Source of the DNA: Paraspadella gotoi
Lineage: Eukaryota > Chaetognatha
Direction of reading: 5' to 3'
Assembly: GCA_051294375.1 (NCBI GenBank)
Contig: CM119269.1
Location: forward strand, 12,316,896 to 12,380,895
DNA: 64,000 nt
A model generated the notes under the pieces. It was given only the letters and a program-made list of their open reading frames with translations. It was not told the DNA's origin and ran no database searches. The translations under genes and the position numbers were made by a program. Below, piece after piece: positions 45,626 through 55,955 of this stretch. The first letter of the stretch is position 1, and each line of letters starts with the position of its first letter.

Positions 45626-45844
45626 GAAGCGTGGTTTCCTCGTGGTAAAACGAGCGCCTTTTTTACCACTGGATGCGTCACACTCGAAAGAATCTCCAGC
45701 GCCATTACCTCTCAGCGCGTCATGCACCAAAAAGCCGCGCCCTTCCTGCCAGTCCACTTCGGAGGAATTGTGAAAAAGCAAAGAGGAGGAGAAAAGAAAA
45801 CGGAGAAAAAAGAAAAAAGGAGGAAAAGAGAAAAAAGAGAATAA
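45626..45844 (+). CDS. Possible terminal exon with lysine-rich tail
   Basis: Acceptor GTCAGAATTGCAG, then 72 codons in phase 0 to TAA 45842-45844. The first 54 codons are CpG-containing and protein-like (EAWFPRGKTSAFFTTG, VTLERISSAITSQRV, PFLPVHFGGIVKKQR). The tail runs into GGAAAA-type purines (KKEKRRKREKRE). The stop overlaps AATAAA. The tail may instead be non-coding purine repeat with an unseen donor before it. Unrecognised. Confidence 0.35.
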   Translation, partial: EAWFPRGKTSAFFTTGCVTLERISSAITSQRVMHQKAAPFLPVHFGGIVKKQRGGEKKTEKKEKRRKREKRE

Positions 45845-45950
45845 AGGAGGAAAAAAGTGGAGGAAAAAGGAAAAGAAGAAAATAAAAAAGGAAAGAAAGG
45901 ATATAAAAGAGGAAAGGCGAAAAAAGAAAAAAAAAGAAAAGGAAGATTAA
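45770..45950 (+). repeat. Polypurine tract
   Basis: GGAAAAAAG-type purines, overlapping the tail of the frame above. Confidence 0.8.
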
Positions 45951-46379
45951 GGGGACCCAGTGATAAAAATGATATCATAAGCTTAAGGAACCCAGTGATG
46001 AAAGGGGGTCAGGGGGGGAAAAGATTGATATCATAACGTTTGGTCCTTCAAACTCCCCCGATTCCAAAAATGTAACTCATTCTTCTCTAGTCTAACGGGA
46101 AAGTGGTAAAAAAATTCGATGTTGTCAGCTCGCCGATTTTTTGTTTAAAAATTCGGTAAGGGGCAAATCTTTTCAAAATTTCGATTTTTTTTTTCACATA
46201 AAGATGGTATAAAATTTCTTTTTTGTTTCCAACCTTACACTAAAGATTAATTCTTGAAAGCCGACACTCGAAATAACAAATGTCTTAAAACAAAACGATG
46301 ACAAAAATCACAATGAAAAGGTCGTCTACAAAGACGATACCTCCGGCGACAATGACAACGAATATAACGAAATGTTGTA

Positions 46380-46885
46380 AAAGAGGACGAAAAAAACAAT
46401 AACCAATAGAAAAGAGAGGACGAAAAAGACGGCGAAGACGAAAAAATCGACAACAAAACAAAAAACAAGATGACAACAACGCTGAAGACAACGACGAAGA
46501 CGTCGACGAAAATGACAACAGAGAATGACAACAACAACAAAAAGATGATGAAAGCAACAATAAACAACAACAACAACAATGAAGATGACAACGACGAGGA
46601 TGACAACAAAAACGACAACAACAACGACAAAGACGACAACAAAAACGACAACAAAGACGATGAACAACAACAACAATGAAGACAACGACGAAAACGACAA
46701 CAAAGACGACGACAACAACGATGAAGACAACGAAAACGCCGAAAATGACAACGAAGAAGACAATAACGACAACAAAGACAATGACAAAAACGACAACAAA
46801 GACGACGACGACGAAGAAGACAACAAAAACGATGGCGAAAACAACGACGAAAACGAAGGCAAAACCATAACAAAATCGACGAACA
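46380..46885 (+). repeat. Complex (GACAAC)n trinucleotide array
   Basis: Imperfect GAC/AAC/GAA triplets over 500 bases. They give an Asp/Asn/Glu-rich or Thr/Lys-rich frame on the plus strand and Val/Phe-rich or Cys/Arg-rich frames on the minus. The frames have no ordinary protein sequence at either side. Confidence 0.8.
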
Positions 46886-47069
46886 CTACTAAAATGATGT
46901 TCTAAAATTTGTTCTGGAACCTTTTTCTGAACTGAAATGAACTGTTAGGCAACCCAAAGAAAAAAGAAAGAGAGAGAGAAATAAAGAAAAAAGAAAGAAA
47001 CAAAAAAGAAAGTAACAAAAAAAGAAAAAAGAAATAAAGCGAAAAAGAAAGTAACAAGTTTGTGCAAAC

Positions 47070-47310
47070 AATGCCGGATCTGCCCACGATCTTTGGCGGT
47101 AATTAATTAATTTGTTAAAAGATTATTTAATTACACATTAATTAATTATTTAATTATTTTTGTTAATTGTTTTTTTTTTCTGACTCTATAATTCACTTTG
47201 TCGGTCCATCGGTCCGCCTCCTCAATCTTGTCGGGCATTCACTTATATCATGTCAGAACATCGAATTATGATGAATTATGCAAAAAAAAATTATGTCCAT
47301 CCGTCAGTCC
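47070..47310 (+). repeat. Dispersed repeat family 1, mosaic copy
   Basis: Has the AACAATGCCGGATCTGCC end, TTAATTAA stretch, then TGACTCTATAATTCAC, TCGGGCATTCACTTATATC and a very short GTCC array that runs straight into GACGAAAAC triplets. Confidence 0.65.
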
Positions 47311-47314
47311 GACG

Positions 47315-47789
47315 AAAATGAAGACGAAGAAAACGACGAAAACAACGACGACAAAAACGACAAAGAAAACGACATAAAAAACGATGAAGACGACGACGAA
47401 AATGACGACGAAAATGTCGACGAAAACGACGATGACAACAACGACGACGAAGGAAAAGGACGACAAGAAAAACGATGACTAAAACAATGAAAATGAAAAA
47501 GACAAAGAAGACGAGGAAAACGACGACGAAGACGACGAAAACGACAGTGTAAACAAATTTTGATACTAAAAAAAAATCAAATTTTAGAAATGAAAAAGAA
47601 GTAAAGAATAGAAGGGAAAGAAAGAATAGAAAGGAAAGAAAGAATAGAAAGGAAAGAAAGATAAAAATTAAAAATAAAGAGAGAGTGACAAGAAGAAAGA
47701 ACGAAATAAAAATCCGATGTTGCGATAGCAAAATGATAACATGCACGAATGCGATGCCTAATTTTATGAGTTCAATCCTAGAGAGAGAG

Positions 47790-47824
<35 letters not shown>

Positions 47825-48035
47825 CCAAATCGTTTTCGGACGAATCAGCAGAAGCAGCAGGAGAAAACTTTTTCATCATCAGCAGACGCAGCCCCTGAGA
47901 AAAAAAAAAAGAGAGAACGACGATGAAAACGATGAAGACAACGAAGATGAGGAAAACGACGATGAAAACGATGAAAATGACGAAGACGGACGAGGAGAAC
48001 GACGACGAAAACGACGGCAAAGACGACGAAAACAA
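47315..48035 (+). repeat. Two further (GACGAAAAC)-type triplet arrays and a GA array
   Basis: Arrays at 47315-47550 and 47915-48030. GAAAGAATAGAAAG repeat at 47600-47660. GA repeat at 47780-47822. The Asp/Glu/Asn-rich plus frames are explained by the triplets. Confidence 0.8.
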
Positions 48036-48094
48036 GTTTTTTTTTTTAATTAAGTGAAAAATAAAAAGGAACTGAATGAAAGAGAATATAGTAT

Positions 48095-48125
48095 AGTGAC
48101 TTATAGAGTTGCTCCGCGAGCGAGT
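48095..48125 (+). repeat. Dispersed repeat family 2, 3' end fragment
   Basis: AGTGACTTATAGAGTTGCTCCGCGAG followed by an incomplete second hairpin arm and TAAAC. Confidence 0.55.
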
Positions 48126-48127
48126 TA

Positions 48128-48780
48128 AACATCGAACCTAAAAGTCGGAATCGGTTCAACAACGCGAGAAGAAATTACAAGAGACTCTCATTGATCAAAC
48201 GATAACTGGAACCGTCAAATGGTCAGCCGTAAATGTAAAGATAACAGAGAAAAAAAGAGAAAATCTTTTATCACAAAAATTTATAAGAAAAAAAACTAGG
48301 AATGAATCAAAATTTAAGGTATCGACTGATTTTATTTAAACTTTCTTTTCAAATGATTCTGTTAATTGGATGAAAATAAAACTCTTTGTAATAATATAAA
48401 TATAAAAAGAAGAGAAAGATTCTGTACTTTTGCTAAATTTTTAATTGTTATAATTAGGAATCAATATAGTTTAATTATACATTTAAGGGATGAATATGAA
48501 TATTAATTAATAATTATTACAGTTTTGTTTCTGTAAGAATAGAATTTAGGTTTGATTTGTCTGCTTTTAAGTAAATATAAAAATATAAAAATATTAGTCT
48601 TGTAAAGCCTTTGTTCAATGAGGCTTAAACCTAAAATTATAGCTTTGTACAGTAAAAAATAAAAAATTGGAATTTTAATAAAAAATACTTTCTAATGCAA
48701 AAATAAAATAATGGATTATATAAATATTTAGGTAGGGCCAACTAAATTTTTTTTTTCATAATTATTAAATTTTTGTTTCC
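48128..48780. other. No gene seen
   Basis: AT-rich sequence with short ATATAAAAATAT-type words. No convincing signals. Confidence 0.4.
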
Positions 48781-48781
48781 G

Positions 48782-49001
48782 CTACAATAAGAGATAGGAA
48801 TTTTTTTGCCACTTTCCCGTGCAAAGAAAAATTAATGACTATCACCATTCAAATTCCTTTGATGATAGACCCTTAAGGGACCCAGTGATAAAAATGATAT
48901 CATAAGCTTAAGGGTCTATCATTAAAGGAATTCGAATGGTGATAGTCATTAATTTTTCTTCGCGCGGGAAAGTGGAGAAAAAATTCCCATCTCCTTGTTG
49001 C
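48782..49001. repeat. 95-bp imperfect inverted repeat
   Basis: Arms 48782-48875 and 48909-49001 pair with about ten mismatches (shared ATTAATGACTATCACCATTC and ACTTTCCCG). The loop GGGACCCAGTGATAAAAATG also occurs at 45950-45983 beside a loosely related sequence. A more diverged third version of one arm lies at 49160-49270. Likely a foldback-type repeat family. Confidence 0.75.
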
Positions 49002-49278
49002 AATCCAACAAGGACGAGATAATTATTTCGAAAATTTCTCATGGATCTCCTGTACATAGTGATACCCTTCATTCTCTTACTTTCACTTGGGAAGTCACAT
49101 TTTCACAAATTTTGAAATTTTATTTGTTGATGTACAAAGCTGAATTCTTGCGTCTGGGCCTCCTCTGATAAAGGAATTTTAATAGTGATATCATCTTCTT
49201 CATACACGCACAGGAAAGGACAGAAAAAAAAGTCAAATTCCTCTTAAAATTCAAACAAGGATGTCATTTCATTTGGTA

Positions 49279-49850
49279 AACATTTATCATGACCTCAGTG
49301 ATATCTTTCCGGTTTCCGTTGACTGTTGTTTGCAACAGATTTGATTTTAGGAGAGATAAAGAGCGCTTCGCTTCTTCTCATACTTGTATTAATGTTGGAG
49401 GTTATATTTCGATCCAATTAATGATTTGATTTTAAAAGAAACTAGAGTTAAAATTTTTTCATACCATAATTTTTTAACCATTCCCGATTTTTTTATTTTT
49501 TTTTTTTTTTGAAGGGAAAAAAGATAATCAGTGTACGAGGTGGTCCAGACGGAAATTGATGAACACAACATCGTACGGAAAAGACTGGACAAATTCCAAC
49601 AATAATATGGCAATTTAACCCTGAAATCCTATTATAAAGTTAATAAACAATGAATGAATAACATTTAATTCTTAACCAATTTTTCAAACAGAAAAACCAC
49701 TACAGAACTACGATACTTCGGGTCACAGAGTACAAAGACTTCGTCGTCGTCTTCGTAGTTCCCAAAAGTCAAACAGCAAAATATGTCTGCAAAGCTATTG
49801 AATTTCAAAATTGAATTGATAATAAAATTGAAATGGCATTTTTATTCATT
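49279..49850. other. No gene supported
   Basis: Mixed sequence with T runs. Short frames near 49700-49790 have no matching splice signals. Confidence 0.35.
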
Positions 49851-49853
49851 ATT

Positions 49854-49878
49854 NNNNNNNNNNNNNNNNNNNNNNNNN
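49854..49878. other. 25-N assembly gap
   Basis: The bases just after it (49879-49927) match 43483-43531 in reverse complement with one difference. Confidence 0.95.
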
Positions 49879-49924
49879 CTTTCTCTCTCCCGTTTTGTCT
49901 GTTTCTCTACATTGCTTGACACTT

Positions 49925-49955
<31 letters not shown>

Positions 49956-50059
49956 GTATACATAAATTTATGCTCTGTAACAATATGTATTGTTAATGTG
50001 TTAACTGTCATATTTTTTGAGCATTACAAATCAAATCAAATCAAAATTTCTCTCTTATT

Positions 50060-50260
50060 TTGTTTTCCTCTCTTTTATCTTCTCTCTTTTCTTTTCTCTT
50101 TTTTTTCGTTTACTATCATAATTTTTTCCCAGTTTGGTTCTTTCTGTCTCTCTCTCTCTCTCTCTCTCTTCCTCATCTCTCGTCTCTGCTTTCTCTCCTC
50201 TCCCTCCTCTTCCTTCATCTTCTCGTCTCCATTTTCCTCTCTCTCTCTCTCGATTCTGCC
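50060..50260 (+). repeat. CT-rich pyrimidine tract
   Basis: Interrupted CT/TTC sequence. The related GA-rich stretch 50355-50440 is on the opposite purine sense. Confidence 0.75.
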
Positions 50261-50873
50261 TTCAAAAAGAGGACGTCTTCATAAAAACACGGGGGAAATC
50301 TTTTCAACTTTCACCCTTTCCTAAAATATAATTTCATAAAGAAAAGGCACGCGTAGAGGAGAGAGACGAACTACAGAAAAGGAGAGGAGAGAGAAGAGAA
50401 GACAGAGAAAGAGAGACCGAGAAGATAGAAGATAAGGTAGAACAGTACGACTTTATTGCTTGCGAACTCATTTCCCATGATGCATTCTCAGACTTTTTAT
50501 TTTATAAATACAAAAGCCATACTTGGGATTATTGCCTTTTAATCAAACTAGAAGTCTAATTCAACACACATCGAGTCATCTATGGCATTATGTTCACACA
50601 ATCATCTGTCGTCTCATCTACCTCGTCTTCTCCCTCCTCTCTCTCTCTTCTTCCTCTCTCTCTCTTTCTGTCATGCGGCTCACTCATCTCTTCCTCCTCT
50701 ACTTCTCTCTCTCTCTTATCTCTCATTCCTAGCTCACTTTAAACCCATAGTTGGTATTTGCTTTTAAAACCATCCATCGTCTTTCTGTTTTCCCCCCGTA
50801 TCTCCATACGTCAATACGATCTGTCTGTCCATCTGTCTGTCCGTTGGCCCGTTTTCGGCCATCGTCCACTCAG

Positions 50874-50973
50874 TAAATTCGTTGAAAAGCTTGGCCGTCT
50901 CCTTGTGACGAGCGTGCGAAGAAAAAATTCCAATTCTCTCGCGGTTCCTTCGTATTTTACGGTTCTATCGTAA
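50874..50973 (+). CDS. Possible terminal exon (KFVEKLGRLLVTSV...)
   Basis: Acceptor TTTTCGGCCATCGTCCACTCAG, one base, then 32 codons (KFVEKLGRLLVTSVRR, NSNSLAVPSYFTV) to TAA 50971-50973. CpG-rich codons and an amphipathic helix at the start favour coding. The B-box-like array begins just after it, which would place the array in a 3' UTR. Confidence 0.35.
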
Positions 50974-51107
50974 TTTAATTTGGTTCCATCTTGATTTCAT
51001 GACCTAAATTTAATTCTGTATCAACCAGATTCTATTCGTATCGTTTCCAAGTTACAAGTTTTATCCAATTTCAATCACGTTTCCAACCTGATTCCAACAC
51101 ACATGGA

Positions 51108-51400
51108 GTTTCGATCCCGGTTCAATCCCGGTTCAATCCCGGTTCAATCCCAGTTCAATCCCGGTTCAATCCCGGTTCAATCCCGGTTAAAATCCCGGTT
51201 AAAATCCCGGTTAAAATTTCGGTTAAAATCCCGATTAAAATCCCGGTTCAATCCCGGTTAAAATACCGGTTCAATCCCGGCTCAATCCCGGCTCAATTCC
51301 GGTTCAATCCCAGTTCAAGTCCGGGTAAAATACTGGTTCAATCCCGGTTCAATCCCGGTTCAATCCCAGTTCAAGCCCGGGTTCAATCCGGGTACCGTCT
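51108..51400 (+). repeat. 11-bp minisatellite whose unit is GGTTCAATCCC
   Basis: About 25 units, 11 of them exactly GGTTCAATCCC. Others are GGTTAAAATCCC, GGCTCAATCCC or AGTTCAATCCC. The exact unit satisfies the Pol III B-box consensus GGTTCRANNCC. More decayed GGTTCTATCC/GATTCCATCC words extend the array to roughly 50960-51530. No A-box or tRNA body accompanies it. Confidence 0.9.
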
Positions 51401-51534
51401 AGATTTCATCCTGATTCCATCCAGTATCCATCCCGGTTCTATCCAAAGTTTATAGCAATTCTATCCCAAGTCTATACCTTGTTCAATTCCATCCTTGTTC
51501 TATCTCAGTCTATCAAGGCTACAACCTAGTTCTA

Positions 51535-51990
51535 TCTTCTTTCTTTTTTTTTTCCTTTACTCCCCTTTTTCCCTCTTTGCCTCCTCCCATCTTTTTCAAC
51601 TCCTGTATTTTCATGTTAAATTCTTTCTTTCTTTTTTTAATATTATTTTCTTTTTCCTTCGTCCATTTTTCTTTTTTTTTTTCTCTCTTTTGATTCTTTT
51701 TTTCTTTCTCTCTCCACTGTTGATTCTTTCATTACCTATTTTCTACTTTTTTTCTCTCTTCCACTCTTTCCCTCTTTTTCTCTCTTTCTCCTCTCCCTTT
51801 CTCTCTTTACCTCTCTTTTTCTCGCTTTTCCTTTCTCTTCTTTTCTTTTTCTTTCTTTTTCTTCTCTCTTCCTCTCTTTACCTCTCTTTTTCCTCTCTTT
51901 TTCTTTCTTTACCTCTCTTTTTCTCTCTTTTCCTTTCTCTTCTTCTCTTTCCCCTCTTTTTTCTCTCTCTTCTCTTCCTCGATCTTTCTC
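51535..51990 (+). repeat. Polypyrimidine tract
   Basis: CTCTCTTTTTCTTTC-type sequence with a loose repeat of TTACCTCTCTTTTTC. Confidence 0.85.
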
Positions 51991-52055
51991 AGGGGATATT
52001 CCTTCTTTCTCAACCGCGAAGGGTATAATATATTGGTTGCAAGTTGGAGGCGGGA

Positions 52056-52059
<4 letters not shown>

Positions 52060-52132
<73 letters not shown>

Positions 52133-52145
52133 AGAGAGAGAGAGT
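52060..52145 (+). repeat. (GA)n microsatellite
   Basis: About 34 GA repeats. Followed by a short GAGGGTTTAAGGG-like threefold repeat (52150-52205). Confidence 0.9.
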
Positions 52146-52491
52146 GGTAGAGGGGTTTAAGGGAAATAGAGGGTTTCAGGAGAAAAGAGGTTTTAAGGGT
52201 AAACGGTGGTTTGAGTTGTTTAGTCGAAGTATCTTTGGGGAAGTTTAGGTAAGTTTAGTTAAAATTGGAGGCGACATAAGACGATATATTATTTAAAGAG
52301 ATGATAACGGAAAAGTAAGTTAGGAGGACTAGGTTTAGGAGGAGGAGGAGGAGGAGGAGGAGTATAAATGCGAAAGAGGCGCAGCATGAGACAAAGGCAG
52401 AATAAAAGAGAAAAGAAAACGTAGAGAGAAATAGAAAAAAAAGAAAGAAAAAGAAAGAAAAGGAAAGAAAGTTTCGGACGAGGAGTAATTC

Positions 52492-52728
52492 TGAGAAATC
52501 AGCGGGAGAGGAGGAGGAGCTGAATTGACCGAGAGAGGCCGCTTCAAGAGCGACTCCAATAAAAGGACAAAGAGGAGCAAAGAAAGGTCGCAGCTATCAT
52601 TGCTCCAACGGCAGCTCCAGGCCCGCTCCTGGAAAAGTCGTGTTTTGAAAGAATTAAAAAGCGGTGACGAGCAAGCATTGGACGTTGGAAAGAAAGCTTG
52701 CTCGGTCTTTTCTTGGGAGAACTAGTTG
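52492..52728 (+). other. Coding-like open stretch, orientation uncertain
   Basis: The plus frame (KRSKERSQLSLLQRQLQ, ELKSGDEQALDVGKK) ends at TAG near 52723-52725. The minus strand over the same bases gives a frame with a hydrophobic segment (GAAVGAMIAATFLCSSL). GC content is higher than the flanks, so one may be real. I see no decisive splice signals. Confidence 0.25.
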
Positions 52729-52791
52729 CGTTATTGAGGGATTTTGAGTGCAAATGTTATTGGCGAGCAAGCAGTGTTCGGAGGAAAGGAC

Positions 52792-52929
<138 letters not shown>

Positions 52930-53084
52930 ATATATGTAAATTGTTCGGCTCTCTTAATTTTAATCTTAGTATTTACCCTAAATATATTTTTAAACTTATA
53001 AACGAATCCCTAATCCTTTCACAGTATTACGTCGTTCGATCCGAAAAGGGGAAGAAGCGGTAAGGGGAGGGAGGGGGACGTCTA

Positions 53085-54017
53085 CATCGTGACAATTTTA
53101 CAAGCGCCGGTAGAAATATGCTGTCATTTGCAAACCAGTGGTTATTTCATTGATTTTAAAAATTAGTTGAGTAGAAAATACTAAAACTATTTATGTGTTA
53201 AAATTTTATATTCATCAGTTAAGGTATGCCTTGACAATGAGTGGAGAAAGTTGGCTTGTAAAATCGGGTTTCATTTTCCAACTCACTGTTTTTAAATTCA
53301 ATTTTTTTTTTACTTTTAGCACTTTTTTAAACAAAGTATTTATTAAAATATTAAAAATATTAACATCCTCAGAAAGCCCTTAAAAATATGAAGAGAATGA
53401 TATACTTACGAAAGCTCTAACATAAAAAGTGAGCTGCCCAGCCTTGGTTCAATTAAGAGTGTCAAAAGTGAATTATTTAAAATTTTAAATCTTTTTTCAA
53501 AATATATGACCTGTTTAAATTATTATAACATAAAATATTATTATTTATATAATATCATAATATATAATATCACAATTTGATAAGTATCATAAATTTATTC
53601 TCCAGCTATTGATTTTTAAAAAGATGTCTTGTTTTTGAGTATCCTAATTAAATTAAAGCTGGGCCAGTTAAATTTTATACTACAGTATTTGTCAGTACGT
53701 CATTCTTATTAGATTTGAAAGGGCTTTCAGAAGATAATATAATTAACATTATTTTATTTCATATTTCTTCAGAAAACTTACTGAAAGTAAGAGAAAAAAA
53801 TTGAATCTAAAAAAAGTGAGTTGGAAAATGAAACCTGATTTTACAAGCCAACTTTCTCCACTCATTGTCAAGGCATATCTTAACTGATCAATATAAAATT
53901 TTAACACATAAATAGTTTTAGTATATTCTACTCAACTAAATTTTAAAATCAATGAAATAACCACTGGTTTGCAAATGACAGCGTATTTCTACCGGCGCTT
54001 GTAAAATTGTCACCATG
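53085..54017 (+). mobile_element. Palindromic TA-flanked element, copy 1 (933 bp)
   Basis: Terminal inverted repeats begin CATSGTGACAATTTTACAAG, and the two halves remain similar almost to the centre (left CTGCCCAGCCTTGGTTCAA against right TTAAAGCTGGGCCAG). TA at 53083-53084 and 54018-54019 is the expected target duplication of Tc1/mariner-type elements. There is no transposase, so it is a MITE or foldback element. The strongest arm is about 200 bases at each end. See copy 2 at 57750-58678. Confidence 0.8.
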
Positions 54018-54030
54018 TATGTCTTAATCA

Positions 54031-54495
54031 GCATCATCATCGTCATCAATATCATGATCATCATCATCATGATCATCATCATCAACATTATTATCATCAT
54101 CATTATCATCATGATCATCATCAACATCATCATCATCATCATCATGATCATCATCATCAACATTATTATCATCATCATCATCATCAACATCATTGTCATC
54201 ATGATCATCATCATCAACATTATTTTCATCATCAATTCATCGTCATCATCATCATCATCATGATCATAATCATCATCATCATGATCATCATCATCAACAT
54301 TATTATCATCATCATTATCATCATCATTATCATCATCATGATCATCATCAACACCATTATCATTATCATCATCATCATCATCTTCATCAACATCATTCTC
54401 CTAATCATGATCATCATCATCAGCATCATCATGATCATCATCATCATCATCATCAACATTAATATCATCATCATCATCATCATCATCATCATCGT
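54031..54495 (+). repeat. (ATC)n trinucleotide array
   Basis: ATC units with AACATTATT and TGATC interruptions, starting 12 bases after the TA at the end of copy 1 of the palindromic element. Confidence 0.9.
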
Positions 54496-54579
54496 TCCCG
54501 ACGATCGTGTTGCCGTTTAAACTCGATACTTTTTAATCAGCGTCGACAGAATTTTTGTTGTGAAGAAAGAGAGAAAAAC

Positions 54580-54905
54580 GAAATGTGTTGCGCCACAGTA
54601 ACTTTATATTCCTGTGCATTTCTCTTTGATCACATAAGACAAAACATGACATCACATGACAAGACTAACAAACTTTCTTTGCCCGTCTATTTATGACATG
54701 CACTGCATCAAAATTTCGTCTTTTATTCCTTATAGTTTTAGCATTTCCTGAAGGCGGCGCGAGCAATCCCATAGATTTGAGGGTTTTTTATGTCTTAACA
54801 AATGAGCAACCAACCATAGGCAAATTATGTGAATTATTATAGTAACTGGGACAGATAGATGAACAGACATACCGACCAACCGACAGACCGACTGAAAAGT
54901 GACTT
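54580..54905 (+). repeat. Dispersed repeat family 2, 3'-truncated copy
   Basis: Matches 29696-29935 through GACAGACCGACTGAAAAGTG and then stops at ACTTAAAAATATG without the hairpin. A (GTCGTC GTTATC) array follows at 54930-55010. Confidence 0.7.
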
Positions 54906-54929
54906 AAAAATATGCGATTTGACGTCATC

Positions 54930-55010
54930 CTCGTTTTCGTCGTCGTTATCGTCGTCGTTATCGTCGTCGTTTTCGTCGTCGTTATCGTCGTCGTTATCGT
55001 CGTCGTCGCC
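54930..55010 (+). repeat. 12-bp triplet-type array
   Basis: TCGTCGTTATCG and TCGTCGTTTTCG units. Same composition, in reverse, as the arrays at 46.4-48.0 kb. Confidence 0.85.
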
Positions 55011-55412
55011 GCTCCAGTCCAATATAAGAGTCATTTGTTATCTTCTTATTTCAAACTTTTACCTTGAAGCAAAAGTGATAACCACAACGCCTAAAGCCTT
55101 AAACAAATAGTTCTTTCCATTTGACGAAAACGCTTTTAAAAAACTTTGATTTTATTTTTTCTCACTCAACAAGTTGTGATATAAATCCTTGTAGTAGTAA
55201 AATTACTATGATTTTTCGCTATGATTTCGTTATTTCCCTATTTTCATTACTCTTTCAATTCCAGTTATATATATTTAAACGATTATAAACGCAATCCATG
55301 AGGAGTTGGAATACATAAAATCTTTACATTTACTGGATTAAAATAATTCGAGTTCCGACGACGACACCATTTCTTCGAAAAGCTCTCACATTTCTAAGAA
55401 AAGCTCTCGTAA

Positions 55413-55636
55413 TTGACAACGACAACAACTTCAACGCGGCTGAGAATAATAACAGCAACAAGAGCGATCGCCTTCGCCACGACGACGCCTCCGCTCCACC
55501 GCCGCGCCCGCTTCCGCCCTCTTGTCCGCCTCTGGAGTCTCTGGGCGGCGGCGGCGTTTTTGGCGTCCTTGGCGGCGACAACGACCGACGCCCCCCCGCG
55601 GAAAGACCAGCGGGGGGGCGTCGAGGAAAGGAAAAG
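55413..55636 (+). CDS. Candidate exon with hydrophobic segment, joins 55793-55955
   Basis: GC- and CpG-rich stretch with an open frame from just after TAA 55410-55412 to donor GTAAGG at 55637. In the frame that fits the next exon it reads ...RFRPLVRLWSLWAAAAF, LASLAATTTDAPPRK, DQRGGVEERK and leaves two bases (AG). The LWSLWAAAAFLASLAA part looks like a signal peptide core or a membrane segment. There is no ATG in this frame, so the true start, and the left edge, lie in an unseen exon or at an acceptor between 55413 and about 55500. A competing frame (NNNSNKSDRLRHDD...) is also open but does not match the next exon's phase. Confidence 0.4.
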
Positions 55637-55659
55637 GTAAGGAAGGGTGAGGTGGATCA

Positions 55660-55790
55660 ATCTCTCTCTCTCTCTCTCTCTTCCATAAGCCTTTCTCTCT
55701 TTCTCTCTATCCTTTCTTTCTGTTTTCTTTCCGTGTTTCTTCCTTCTCTCTCTCACTCTCTCACTCGCTCCCTCTCTCGCTCTCACGTGC
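55660..55790 (+). repeat. CT-rich array forming an intronic pyrimidine tract
   Basis: CT repeats fill most of the 156-base intron between 55636 and 55793 and end in CACGTGCAG. Confidence 0.8.
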
Positions 55791-55792
55791 AG

Positions 55793-55955
55793 TGAATTAG
55801 GGAAGAAGAATAATCGATCTTTCGAGTCACAAAAGTCGCAAAAACCTCGAGATTATGAGAATAATAATGAGCACGTGACCAAAAAGAAATTAAAGAGATG
55901 GAAAAAAAATAACATCGCAAGGATAAGAAAAAGAATAAATCAATTAGGAAATTAA
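55793..55955 (+). CDS. Candidate terminal exon, basic Asn/Lys-rich tail
   Basis: Acceptor (CT array then CACGTGCAG), one base, then 53 codons to TAA 55953-55955. The leading T completes a Ser codon with AG from the previous exon, so the phases agree. The sequence is hydrophilic and strongly basic (NNRSFESQKSQKPRDYE, HVTKKKLKRWKKNN, IARIRKRINQLGN), consistent with a secreted peptide precursor or a cytoplasmic tail. AATAAA at about 56194 could be the polyA signal. Family unknown. Confidence 0.5.

Noticed and set aside
46470-46905. Asp/Asn-rich and Thr/Lys-rich frames
   Set aside because: Trinucleotide array open on both strands; no ordinary sequence or splice signals at the edges.
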